From an uncultured Selenomonadales bacterium (lineage in GTDB: Bacteria; Bacillota_C; Negativicutes; Selenomonadales; Selenomonadaceae), in the NCBI GenBank assembly GCA_937916025.1, contig CALGGX010000536.1, positions 1 to 9,412 of the forward strand: a DNA stretch of 9,412 bases, in the 5' to 3' direction. The position numbers were made by a program, and so were the translations under genes. Shown piece after piece: positions 1 to 6,522 of the stretch (its first letter is position 1; every line of letters starts with the position of its first letter). The notes beneath the pieces are model-generated. The model saw only the letters and a list, made by a program, of their open reading frames with translations. It was not told the origin of the DNA and made no database searches.

Positions 1-750
1 AAGAGCGGCAGCCGCGTCGTGATCGAGGAATTCATGGACGGCGAAGAGGCGTCGCTTTTGGCATTCACGGACGGAAAAACCGTCGTGCCGATGCTCCCCT
101 CGCAAGATCACAAGCGCGTTTTCGACAATGACGAAGGGCTGAACACCGGCGGCATGGGATCATACGCGCCCGCGCCGATTGTCGACGACAAAATTCTCCG
201 CGCGGCGGTCGAAAAAATCCTTAAGCCGACGATTGCGGCAATGTCGAGTGAAGGCATGCCTTATCGCGGCTGTTTGTACGCGGGCTTGATGATCGTCGAC
301 GGCGAGCCGAAGGTCGTCGAATTCAACGCGCGCTTCGGCGATCCCGAGACACAAGTCGTGTTGCCGCTCCTGAAAAGCGATCTCGTCCGGCTGATGCTCG
401 CATGCGCCGAAGAAACTCTCGACAAACAATCGATCGAATGGAGCGAAGACAGCGCGGCATGCGTGATCCTCGCGTCGGGAGGATATCCGAAATCGTATCG
501 AAAGGGCTTGCCGATTGACGGCATCTCGAAGGCAAAAGCACTCGGCGCATTGATCTTTCATGCCGGAACCCGGCGCGTCGACAATCAATTACTGACGGAC
601 GGCGGACGCGTGCTCGGAGTCGTCGCGATCGATCATGAACTCCGCGCGGCGGTCGAAAAGGCTTACAAAGCCGTCGGCGTGATCAATTTCGACGGCATGC
701 ATTTCAGAAAAGACATCGCGGCGCGCGCACTCAACAGGAAGGCTGATTGA
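1..750 (+). CDS. purD: Phosphoribosylamine--glycine ligase (GAR synthetase), 3' part
   Basis: This enzyme joins glycine to phosphoribosylamine with ATP, the second step of de novo purine synthesis in the cytoplasm. The reading frame is open from base 1 with no start, so about 165-175 N-terminal residues of a usual ~420 are missing and 249 remain. Visible ATP-grasp and C-domain signatures include VIEEFMDGEEAS at the left edge, NTGGMGSYAPAP, then FNARFGDPETQ followed by VLPLLKSDL, which carries metal/ATP ligands. The family-typical ending HFRKDIAARAL is present. The stop is 2 bases before the glf ATG, so the polysaccharide genes may be read through from the purine operon. Nothing in the visible part looks broken. 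Identification is firm; only the left end is cut by the window. Confidence 0.96.
   Translation, partial: KSGSRVVIEEFMDGEEASLLAFTDGKTVVPMLPSQDHKRVFDNDEGLNTGGMGSYAPAPIVDDKILRAAVEKILKPTIAAMSSEGMPYRGCLYAGLMIVDGEPKVVEFNARFGDPETQVVLPLLKSDLVRLMLACAEETLDKQSIEWSEDSAACVILASGGYPKSYRKGLPIDGISKAKALGALIFHAGTRRVDNQLLTDGGRVLGVVAIDHELRAAVEKAYKAVGVINFDGMHFRKDIAARALNRKAD
736..742 (+). promoter_or_regulatory. Ribosome binding site for glf inside the purD 3' end
   Basis: AGGAAGG lies in the last codons of purD, 10 bases before ATG 753. A TTG at 747 in the same frame would add only two residues. The ATG is preferred because the protein then starts MFDVIIVGAGFAG, as UDP-galactopyranose mutases usually do. The placement suggests glf translation is coupled to the end of purD. 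Confidence 0.55.
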
Positions 751-752
751 CA

Positions 753-1892
753 ATGTTTGATGTAATAATCGTCGGCGCGGGCTTTGCCGGAGCTGTCATG
801 GCCGAACGCCTCGCCGCGCAAGGCAAATCCGTGCTTTTGATCGAACGACGCTTCCATATCGGCGGCAACTGCTTTGATGAAGTTGACGAAAACGGCATTC
901 TGATCCATCGATACGGTCCGCATCTGTTTCACACCGACGACGAGGAAGTTTGGAAATATCTCTCGCGCTTTACCGAGTGGCGTGTGTATCATCATCGCGT
1001 GCTCGCCATGATCGACGGGCAAATGCTCCCGATTCCTTTCAATCTGAACACGTTGCATCGGGTTTTTCCCGAGTCGATGGCGGAGAAATTCGAGGAAGCA
1101 CTCCTCAATCGCTATGATTTCAACACGAAGGTTCCGATCTTGAAATTGAAGCAGTCGACGGATAAAGAATTGCGCTTCCTCGCCGATTTCGTCTACGAAA
1201 AGATTTTTTTGCATTACACTCAAAAACAATGGGGCATCGATCCCGAGCACATTGAAGGCGCGGTGACGGCGCGCGTGCCGATTTTTGTCGGGCGCGACGA
1301 TCGATATTTCAACGATCGCTTTCAAGCCGTGCCGAACAAGGGCTACACTCAAATCTTCAAAAACATGCTTCGGCATGATAAAATCAAGTTGATGCTCAAT
1401 ACCGATTTCGGCGATGTACTTCGCATCGACGGCGAGCAAGTTCTGTTTTTGGATCAGAAATTCGACGGACTTTTGATCTTCACCGGGCAACTCGATGAGC
1501 TCTTCAACGAAAAGTTCGGCGCGTTGCCGTATCGGAGCGTCGAGATGAAGTTCGAGACGATCGACGCCGAAGATTATCAACCGGCGGCAACCGTCAATTA
1601 TCCCAACAACTACGACTTCACGCGCATCACCGAATTCAAGAAAATCCATCCCGCGAAGTCGCCGTCGACGACGATTTTGAAAGAGTATCCGCAAGATTAC
1701 GTTCACGGGCAAAACACTCCGTATTATCCGATCTTTACTGAAGAAAATCAGGCGCGCTTCAATCAATATGCGGAGCTTGCCGCGCGGGTCGACAATCTGA
1801 TCACGGTCGGGCGGCTTGCCGAATATCGATACTACGATATGGACGACATCGTCCGGCGCGCGCTTGACGTTTTCAATTCAATCGAAGGGTGA
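753..1892 (+). CDS. glf: UDP-galactopyranose mutase
   Basis: A flavoenzyme that interconverts UDP-galactopyranose and UDP-galactofuranose, the donor for galactofuranose-containing polysaccharides; it acts in the cytoplasm. The protein is 379 aa, normal for the family. The N-terminal FAD-binding motif GAGFAG is at residues 8-13, followed by an ERR segment and HIGGNC (35-40). GPHLFHT (55-61), YTQKQWGIDP, the arginine-containing ARVPIFVGRDDRYF segment and PNKGYT all match the family. The C-terminal signature GRLAEYRYYDMDD is intact. It starts 2 bases after purD and is followed 6 bases later by the DUF4422 gene, so it looks like the first gene of the polysaccharide operon. Its presence predicts that at least one downstream transferase uses UDP-Galf; the WbbI-like gene at 4844 is the best candidate. 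Function is secure from the family; the end product is inferred. Confidence 0.97.
   Translation: MFDVIIVGAGFAGAVMAERLAAQGKSVLLIERRFHIGGNCFDEVDENGILIHRYGPHLFHTDDEEVWKYLSRFTEWRVYHHRVLAMIDGQMLPIPFNLNTLHRVFPESMAEKFEEALLNRYDFNTKVPILKLKQSTDKELRFLADFVYEKIFLHYTQKQWGIDPEHIEGAVTARVPIFVGRDDRYFNDRFQAVPNKGYTQIFKNMLRHDKIKLMLNTDFGDVLRIDGEQVLFLDQKFDGLLIFTGQLDELFNEKFGALPYRSVEMKFETIDAEDYQPAATVNYPNNYDFTRITEFKKIHPAKSPSTTILKEYPQDYVHGQNTPYYPIFTEENQARFNQYAELAARVDNLITVGRLAEYRYYDMDDIVRRALDVFNSIEG
1885..1892 (+). promoter_or_regulatory. Ribosome binding site supporting a TTG start
   Basis: AAGGGTGA overlaps the glf stop codon and lies 6 bases before TTG 1899. No ATG or GTG precedes the conserved N-terminal strand (DIKIIVAAHKKYW) in this frame, so the TTG is the only sensible start. 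The next in-frame ATG (1941) would remove part of the conserved domain. Confidence 0.6.
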
Positions 1893-1898
1893 ACTCCA

Positions 1899-2669
1899 TT
1901 GGACATAAAGATCATCGTTGCCGCTCACAAAAAATACTGGATGCCCGCGGATGAGGTCTATCTGCCGTTGCATGTCGGGCATGCGGGCAAGCCGGACCTC
2001 GGCTACGTCGGCGACGATACCGGCGATAACATCTCCGACAAAAACAACAGCTTTTGCGAACTCACCGGACTTTATTGGGCTTGGAAAAATTTGCCGGGCG
2101 AGTACCTCGGACTGTGTCATTATCGACGCTACTTCGGTCGGAAGAATTTTTTTGACGGCGTCGAGAATGTCAAACATCGCATTTATCAGCGCGCGGACTA
2201 TGAAAAACTGCTCGACGGCGCGGACGTTTTACTTCCGACGCGACGAAATTACTACGTCGAAACCGTCCGCTCGCAATACGAACACGCGCATTCGCCGCGC
2301 GATCTCGAGCAGATTGAACACATCATCAGCCTTCGGCATCCCGACAGTTTGCGCTCGTTCCGCGCGGTCATGAGTCGCCGACGTTTGCATCTCTGGAACA
2401 TGTTCGTCATGAAAAAATCGCTCGTCGAGGAATATTGCCAATGGCTTTTCGACATTCTGTTTCACTTCGAGCGTTGGATGAATGAAAATGCCAAGCCCGA
2501 GGAGCAGTCCCGACTGTTCGGATTTGTTTCGGAACGACTGCTCGACGTGTGGCTCTTCGATAAAAATCTCAAGACCGTCGAGACCGACGTCGTGATGCTC
2601 GAGAACGTCAATTGGCTCAAAAAAGGCAGCGACTTCATTCGACGAAAACTTTTCGGAGGACGCGGCTGA
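1899..2669 (+). CDS. DUF4422 family glycosyltransferase
   Basis: A 256-aa cytoplasmic protein of the DUF4422 family, found in many capsule, exopolysaccharide and O-antigen clusters and regarded as glycosyltransferases. The family core is clear: an N-terminal strand IKIIVAAHKKYW, YLPLHVGHAG (21-30), DDTGDNISDKN (39-49), then CELTGLYWAWKN (53-64) and GLCHYRRYF (71-79). The C-terminal half is rich in aromatic and charged residues, as in relatives. Donor and acceptor cannot be read from the sequence; some members of this family are annotated as galactosyl- or galactofuranosyltransferases, so a link to glf is possible but unproven. The start is TTG with a good ribosome binding site in the glf stop region. 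The stop TGA (2667-2669) overlaps the ATG of the next gene by one base, giving translational coupling. Confidence 0.88.
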   Translation: MDIKIIVAAHKKYWMPADEVYLPLHVGHAGKPDLGYVGDDTGDNISDKNNSFCELTGLYWAWKNLPGEYLGLCHYRRYFGRKNFFDGVENVKHRIYQRADYEKLLDGADVLLPTRRNYYVETVRSQYEHAHSPRDLEQIEHIISLRHPDSLRSFRAVMSRRRLHLWNMFVMKKSLVEEYCQWLFDILFHFERWMNENAKPEEQSRLFGFVSERLLDVWLFDKNLKTVETDVVMLENVNWLKKGSDFIRRKLFGGRG

Positions 2670-3685
2670 TGTCGTTTCTTTCGATTGTCATGCCGGTCTT
2701 CAATGCGGAACGTACTTTGCAACGCGCGATCGGCTCGATACTCAATCAGTCGTTTTCGGATTTTGAATTGCTCGTAGTCGACGATTGCTCGACGGACGCG
2801 AGTTTGCAACTTTGTCGAGCGTTTGACGACACGCGCATTCGATTGATCGAGATGAAAAGCAATTCCGGGGTCGCCGCCGCTCGAAATGCCGCGCTCGAGA
2901 TGCTCAAAGGCGAATACGTGACGTTTGTCGACGCCGATGATTGGCTCGAAGACGATTGGTTGGCTCGCGCCGCGCGGTGTTTGATTGAAGATGCTTCGAT
3001 CGATTGTTTGAAGTGCGGTTGCTCGGAAGATTATTTCGACGGCAACGGGCAATTGACGTATCGAAAAATCTGCCATGTCGACGAGGAGCGGCTCGACGAG
3101 CGGGCGGCGATCAATCGTAAGATCGTTCGGCTCGAGTCGGTGCCGCTCTTCGGATATATCTGGAACGGGTTTTATCGGGCGGAGATCATTCGGCGGTTTG
3201 CGCTTCGATTTGATGCGGAGCGGCGAGTGAATGAAGATTTTTTTTTCAACATGGAATTTTTTCGTCATGCGCGGGTGTTTCGGACGCTCGACTCGATCGG
3301 ATATCATTACGAAAAGCGCGGCGGCGGGAGTTTGTCGAGCACGGCGACGAATTACGGCTATGCGATCAATCGGCAAAAGATCGCGGCGTTGGTCGGGCTG
3401 TTTGACGGCGAAATTTCTGCCGAATCCGCGCGGTTAATTTTTTGGATGTACACGCGATTTTGCTATGCGGCATTGGTCGGCGGCGAGTCGATGTCAATTA
3501 TTCGCAACGACAAGTTGTTTCGCCGGTTTCAATCGATTGAATTCGGAAGCGTCGGAGTAAAAAGGCGAATGATGATCGAATTGCTTCGCAATAAAATGTT
3601 CTCGCCGATATTGTCGACGGCGGTGAAATTAATCGGCGGCGTTCAAAAATGCGCGCCGTCGTTGTTCGCGAGGCTGAAGCATTAG
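2669..3685 (+). CDS. GT2 family glycosyltransferase
   Basis: A 338-aa inverting GT-A fold transferase that would add one sugar from a nucleotide donor to the lipid-linked repeat unit at the inner membrane face. SIVMPVFNAERTLQRAIGSIL (5-25) is the nucleotide-binding start. VVDDCSTD (36-43) follows, NSGVAAARN is at 65-73, and the metal-binding DADDW motif is at 88-92. An ED pair at 189-190 in VNEDFFFNMEF is the usual C-terminal catalytic-base region. The frame is open further upstream (to 2612), but ATG 2669 is chosen because GGAGGA at 2655-2660 lies 8 bases before it and the fold begins there. It overlaps the previous stop by one base. The codons for EDFFF contain a run of nine T (3238-3246), a possible slippage point. 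Sugar specificity is unknown. Confidence 0.93.
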   Translation: MSFLSIVMPVFNAERTLQRAIGSILNQSFSDFELLVVDDCSTDASLQLCRAFDDTRIRLIEMKSNSGVAAARNAALEMLKGEYVTFVDADDWLEDDWLARAARCLIEDASIDCLKCGCSEDYFDGNGQLTYRKICHVDEERLDERAAINRKIVRLESVPLFGYIWNGFYRAEIIRRFALRFDAERRVNEDFFFNMEFFRHARVFRTLDSIGYHYEKRGGGSLSSTATNYGYAINRQKIAALVGLFDGEISAESARLIFWMYTRFCYAALVGGESMSIIRNDKLFRRFQSIEFGSVGVKRRMMIELLRNKMFSPILSTAVKLIGGVQKCAPSLFARLKH

Positions 3686-3689
3686 CGTT

Positions 3690-3706
3690 GACAGTTGCAA
3701 ACTGTC
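3690..3706. promoter_or_regulatory. Perfect inverted repeat in the only intergenic gap of the cluster
   Basis: GACAGTT-GCA-AACTGTC is a 7-bp perfect inverted repeat with a 3-base centre, starting 5 bases after the GT2 stop and ending 19 bases before the GT4 ATG. No T tract follows, so it is not a typical intrinsic terminator. TTGACA (3688-3693), identical to a -35 consensus, overlaps its left arm. The hexamer 17 bases downstream (GTGGGC) is a poor -10, so a promoter is not supported. It could be an RNA hairpin tuning expression within the operon, or a small operator. The repeat is directly visible; any role is inference. Confidence 0.45.
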
Positions 3707-3725
3707 GAGGGTGGGCGAGAGTAAA

Positions 3726-4847
3726 ATGATGAATGCAGTTAAAATTCTTCAGATCGGAATGACGCGAAACCTCGGCGGGCTCGAAACTTACATGATGCAG
3801 CAGTTTCGGCATTTGGATCGCTCGCGCGTCACTTACGACTTCGTCAACATCACCGCCGAGCACGAGATTGTCTTCGCCGAAGAACTCCGCGCGGCGGGCA
3901 GTAAAATCTTCGGCGTCGTCTCTCGACATTCCAATCCGATCAAACATTACAGCCAATGGATTCGATTGCTGTGGCAAATTCGCGGGCAATACAAAGCAAT
4001 CGTCCTTAATTCCAACGGCTTGTCGTATGTGTTTCCGATCTTTGCCGCGAGATTTTTCGGCATCCCGATTCGGATCATGCATTCGCACAACGCCGGTGAC
4101 GAGATCAAGATCGGCACCGCGCGCCGCATTTTGATTGCCTTCAACAAACTCCTGCTGTCGATGTCGGCAACTCATCTCTTTGCGTGCTCGACCGAAGCCG
4201 GCAAATGGATGTTCGGCAATCGCCCGTTCACGGTGATCAACAACGCGATCGATTGTCGGCAATTTCGATTTTCTCTCGAGCGGCGCAATCGAATGCGGCG
4301 AGAACTCGGCATTGAAGATCGCTTCGTGCTCGTCCATGTCGGGCGATTTACATATCAGAAAAACCACGCGTTTTTGATTGAAACGTTTGCGGCGTTTGCA
4401 AAGCGCAATCCCGACTCCGTGTTGATGTTGATCGGAGATGCGGTTGACGATCGCTCGTTTCTCGACGACGCCAATCGCAAAGTCCGCGAGCTCGGCATTG
4501 AAGATCGCGTGAGATTTTTGGGAATGCGATCGGACGTTGCGGATTTGATGCAGGCGGCGGACTGTTTTCTGTTGCCGTCGCGGTTCGAGGGACTCGGCAT
4601 CGTTGCAATCGAAGCGCAGGCGGCGGGCTTGCCGTGCCTTGTGTCGAATGCGGTGCCGAAGGCGGTCGGGATCACGCGCGGACTTGTCAAATTCCTGCCG
4701 ATTGATTCGATCGACGCATGGCTCGATGCAATTCAAGCCGCGCGGAGCGTTCGGCGTCGAGACACGGCGATTGAAATTGCCGAAGCCGGTTATGACATTG
4801 AGCGCGAGATCGGTCGGCTCGAGAATTTTTTCGAGGTGAACTCATGA
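3726..4847 (+). CDS. GT4 family glycosyltransferase (EpsF-like)
   Basis: A 373-aa retaining GT-B fold transferase expected to extend the lipid-linked repeat unit in the cytoplasm. The N-terminal Rossmann half begins VKILQIGMTRNLGGLETYMM, where GGLET (17-21) is typical of EpsF-like members. HSHNAGDE (119-126) is the acceptor-side histidine region. The C-terminal half carries HVGRFTYQKNH (204-214) and LIGDA (235-239). PSRFEGLGIVAIEA (284-297) gives the E-x7-E pair E288/E296 that binds the nucleotide sugar. The frame opens at GTG 3711, but ATG 3726 (or the adjacent ATG 3729) fits better: GAGGGTGG at 3707-3714 then serves as the ribosome site, whereas GTG 3711 would have it directly abutting. A 40-base gap before this gene is the only one of any size in the cluster. 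The stop overlaps the next start as ATGA. Donor sugar is not identifiable. Confidence 0.94.
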   Translation: MMNAVKILQIGMTRNLGGLETYMMQQFRHLDRSRVTYDFVNITAEHEIVFAEELRAAGSKIFGVVSRHSNPIKHYSQWIRLLWQIRGQYKAIVLNSNGLSYVFPIFAARFFGIPIRIMHSHNAGDEIKIGTARRILIAFNKLLLSMSATHLFACSTEAGKWMFGNRPFTVINNAIDCRQFRFSLERRNRMRRELGIEDRFVLVHVGRFTYQKNHAFLIETFAAFAKRNPDSVLMLIGDAVDDRSFLDDANRKVRELGIEDRVRFLGMRSDVADLMQAADCFLLPSRFEGLGIVAIEAQAAGLPCLVSNAVPKAVGITRGLVKFLPIDSIDAWLDAIQAARSVRRRDTAIEIAEAGYDIEREIGRLENFFEVNS

Positions 4848-5878
4848 CACTTAAATATATCGGCGAAACTCCGGCGGCGGGCAATCACGCCGGCAACAAG
4901 GCGCGACGCGACGTCGATGCGATTTTTGCTCGGCGCGGATACGAGTTGCTTGAAACGGTCATCGAAACGCGATTTGAATCGACGCTCGACAAGGTCGGCT
5001 ATGTCCTTCGCGCGTCGACATGGAAAGAGATTTTGAAACTCCGAAGCGTCAAAGCTCAACTCGTATTCGCGCAATTTCCCGTCTACGGCAACAAACTCAT
5101 GCGCGAGACGCTCGGCGATTTTTTTTCGCGCAATCGAATGCTCTTCATCGTGCATGATCTCGACGCGCTTCGTAATTTCGGTTCGGCATCGACGGCTGAC
5201 GAGATCAAACAACTCAATCGCGCGGAATTTCTGATCGTCCACAATCGCCGAATGCTCGAGCGACTTCGCGAGATCGGAGTTTCGACGCCGATGATCGCGC
5301 TCGAGTTGTTTGATTATCTCCTCGACGGCGAGCTTCCGAGCCGCCCTTCCGATTCCGGCAACGCAATCGTCTTCGCCGGGAATTTGTCGAAAAGCGCGTT
5401 TCTGAAGTCGATCGGCGAGCTCAAAGTGCAATTCAATCTGTACGGCCCGGGCGGCGAGGATTTGTCTGAACTCGGCAATGTCGAATATCGCGGCAGTTTT
5501 TCACCGGAAGAAGTGCCTTACAAACTCGAAGGCGGCTTCGGCTTGATCTGGGACGGCGATTCGATTGACACATGCGCGGGCGCGTTCGGCGAGTATCTTC
5601 GGCTGAACAATCCGCACAAACTCTCGTTGTATATCGCGGCGGGTTTGCCGGTCGTGACATGGACTCGCGCGGCGATTGCCGACTTCATTGCCGAAAACGG
5701 CATAGGCTTCACCGTCGACAGCCTTCGCGAAATTCCCTCGCGGCTCGAGAAGATCAATGCGGCAGAATATCGCTCGATGCTCGAAAACTCCGCTCGGCTT
5801 CAGAAAAAGATTGCGGCAGGATTTTTCACCAATCGCGCGCTCGAGCGCGTCGAACAATTTTTGGAGGCGAAAAGATGA
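4844..5878 (+). CDS. WbbI/Gtf3-like sugar transferase, probable galactofuranosyltransferase
   Basis: A 344-aa protein resembling the family of E. coli WbbI (beta-1,6-galactofuranosyltransferase) and streptococcal Gtf3 (GT113). It would move a sugar, plausibly Galf from UDP-Galf made by the glf product, onto the growing repeat unit. Shared features are an N-terminal GNHAGNKARRDVDAI segment (13-27), HDLDALR (104-110), a mid-protein strand NAIVFAGNLSKS (173-184), GLIWDGDS (233-240) and NNPHKLSLYIAAGLPVV (255-271). The last region is the family's best-conserved stretch and is thought to bind the nucleotide sugar. The start is ATG 4844, overlapping the previous stop, with GAGGTGA (4833-4839) four bases upstream. 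It overlaps the next ATG by four bases. The family match is fairly sure; Galf as donor rests on the glf context, since some relatives use glucose. Confidence 0.82.
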   Translation: MTLKYIGETPAAGNHAGNKARRDVDAIFARRGYELLETVIETRFESTLDKVGYVLRASTWKEILKLRSVKAQLVFAQFPVYGNKLMRETLGDFFSRNRMLFIVHDLDALRNFGSASTADEIKQLNRAEFLIVHNRRMLERLREIGVSTPMIALELFDYLLDGELPSRPSDSGNAIVFAGNLSKSAFLKSIGELKVQFNLYGPGGEDLSELGNVEYRGSFSPEEVPYKLEGGFGLIWDGDSIDTCAGAFGEYLRLNNPHKLSLYIAAGLPVVTWTRAAIADFIAENGIGFTVDSLREIPSRLEKINAAEYRSMLENSARLQKKIAAGFFTNRALERVEQFLEAKR

Positions 5879-6522
5879 ATTTTATCGGCGAGCTCAAAAA
5901 GCAAATTCTGCTCGTGATCGGCTTGATGATCGTCTGCTCGGGCGGGCTCGGCGCGGAAAAATATTTCACGGCGGTCGGCGGCACTCACTTCGGCGGAGAT
6001 GCTTTCGTTCAATGTCTGGTGCGAGTCGATTCGCCCGATAACGTCCAACCGTCTTTCGAGTCAAAAAAGTTTTTTATGAGTTCGCCAATGGAATTGTATC
6101 GCTTCATCAATGTCAGCTCGAATGAATTCGAGTACGACAAGTTCAACGGCAATTGGAACGGCATTTCGGATCTCGAAAAACTGATTTGGCTGAATGAGCA
6201 TCTCTATATCGAGCAGTACGAACACAACATCTACATTTTTTCCGCGCGAATTGAGGGCGATAAGCCTCACGATTACGAATACTGTAAGGCGAATCTGCGT
6301 CGATGGCTCGATGCTTACGTCGAGTTTGCCGGAGAAGAATGCGCAAAATCCGGCGTCGGCAATTTAATCGAGATTGAGCACGTCGAGTTGATGCCCGAGC
6401 CGCAAATGTTTACCCGCCGCCGCATCGTCTTCAAGTACAAGATAATCGGCGCGGTGCTCGGCTTGATTGCAGGGCTGATTGTGATCTTCGGTTTGACGAC
6501 GAGGAAATCGCAAAATGGATGA
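5875..6522 (+). CDS. Small two-helix membrane protein, possible Wzz-like chain-length regulator
   Basis: A 215-aa protein I do not recognise by name. It has a short cytoplasmic start (MNFIGELKK) and a hydrophobic helix at about 10-27. A hydrophilic, probably extracytoplasmic domain follows at about 28-186 with three cysteines (47, 137, 156). A second helix at about 189-207 and a short basic tail end the protein. The helix-domain-helix layout, a pair of prolines (174, 176) just before the second helix, a glycine-rich helix (IIGAVLGLIAGLIV) and a strand-then-helix stretch around 118-150 resemble polysaccharide co-polymerases (Wzz/YveK), though the domain is small and divergent. Its place directly before wzy and wzx supports this. 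The start ATG 5875 overlaps the preceding stop, and GGAGG (5863-5867) is well spaced. The frame is open 303 bases upstream, but that region codes for the previous gene. The first helix contains MIVC, a poor lipobox, so a lipoprotein is less likely. Confidence 0.8.
   Translation: MNFIGELKKQILLVIGLMIVCSGGLGAEKYFTAVGGTHFGGDAFVQCLVRVDSPDNVQPSFESKKFFMSSPMELYRFINVSSNEFEYDKFNGNWNGISDLEKLIWLNEHLYIEQYEHNIYIFSARIEGDKPHDYEYCKANLRRWLDAYVEFAGEECAKSGVGNLIEIEHVELMPEPQMFTRRRIVFKYKIIGAVLGLIAGLIVIFGLTTRKSQNG

Noticed and set aside
1204..1210. T-runs of seven or eight (1204-1210, 5119-5126, 7782-7788) as terminators
   Set aside because: They lie inside coding sequence with no stem-loop before them; they encode Phe/Leu-rich stretches.
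663..1766. Minus-strand open frame (367 codons) opposite glf
   Set aside because: It is antisense to a well-conserved mutase and shows no recognisable domain; a shadow of codon bias.
2462..3376. Minus-strand open frame (304 codons) opposite the DUF4422 and GT2 genes
   Set aside because: It spans the boundary of two real plus-strand genes and has no motif or ribosome site.
3688..3716. Sigma-70 promoter from the TTGACA word
   Set aside because: The -35 word is perfect but the hexamer 17 bases away is GTGGGC and no TATAAT-like word is suitably spaced; kept only as part of the inverted-repeat observation.
4305..4508. 18-base direct repeat (4305-4322 and 4491-4508) in the GT4 gene
   Set aside because: Both copies code for LGIEDR at positions where GT4 proteins commonly have such loops; probably coincidence of similar residues and codon preference, not a mobile or recombination repeat.
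3498..4736. Long minus-strand open frame (412 codons) opposite the GT2 end and GT4 gene
   Set aside because: It lies antisense to a clear GT4 gene, its translation is rich in Arg/His/Asp without family motifs, and such frames are expected from the TCG/GAT-rich codon use here.
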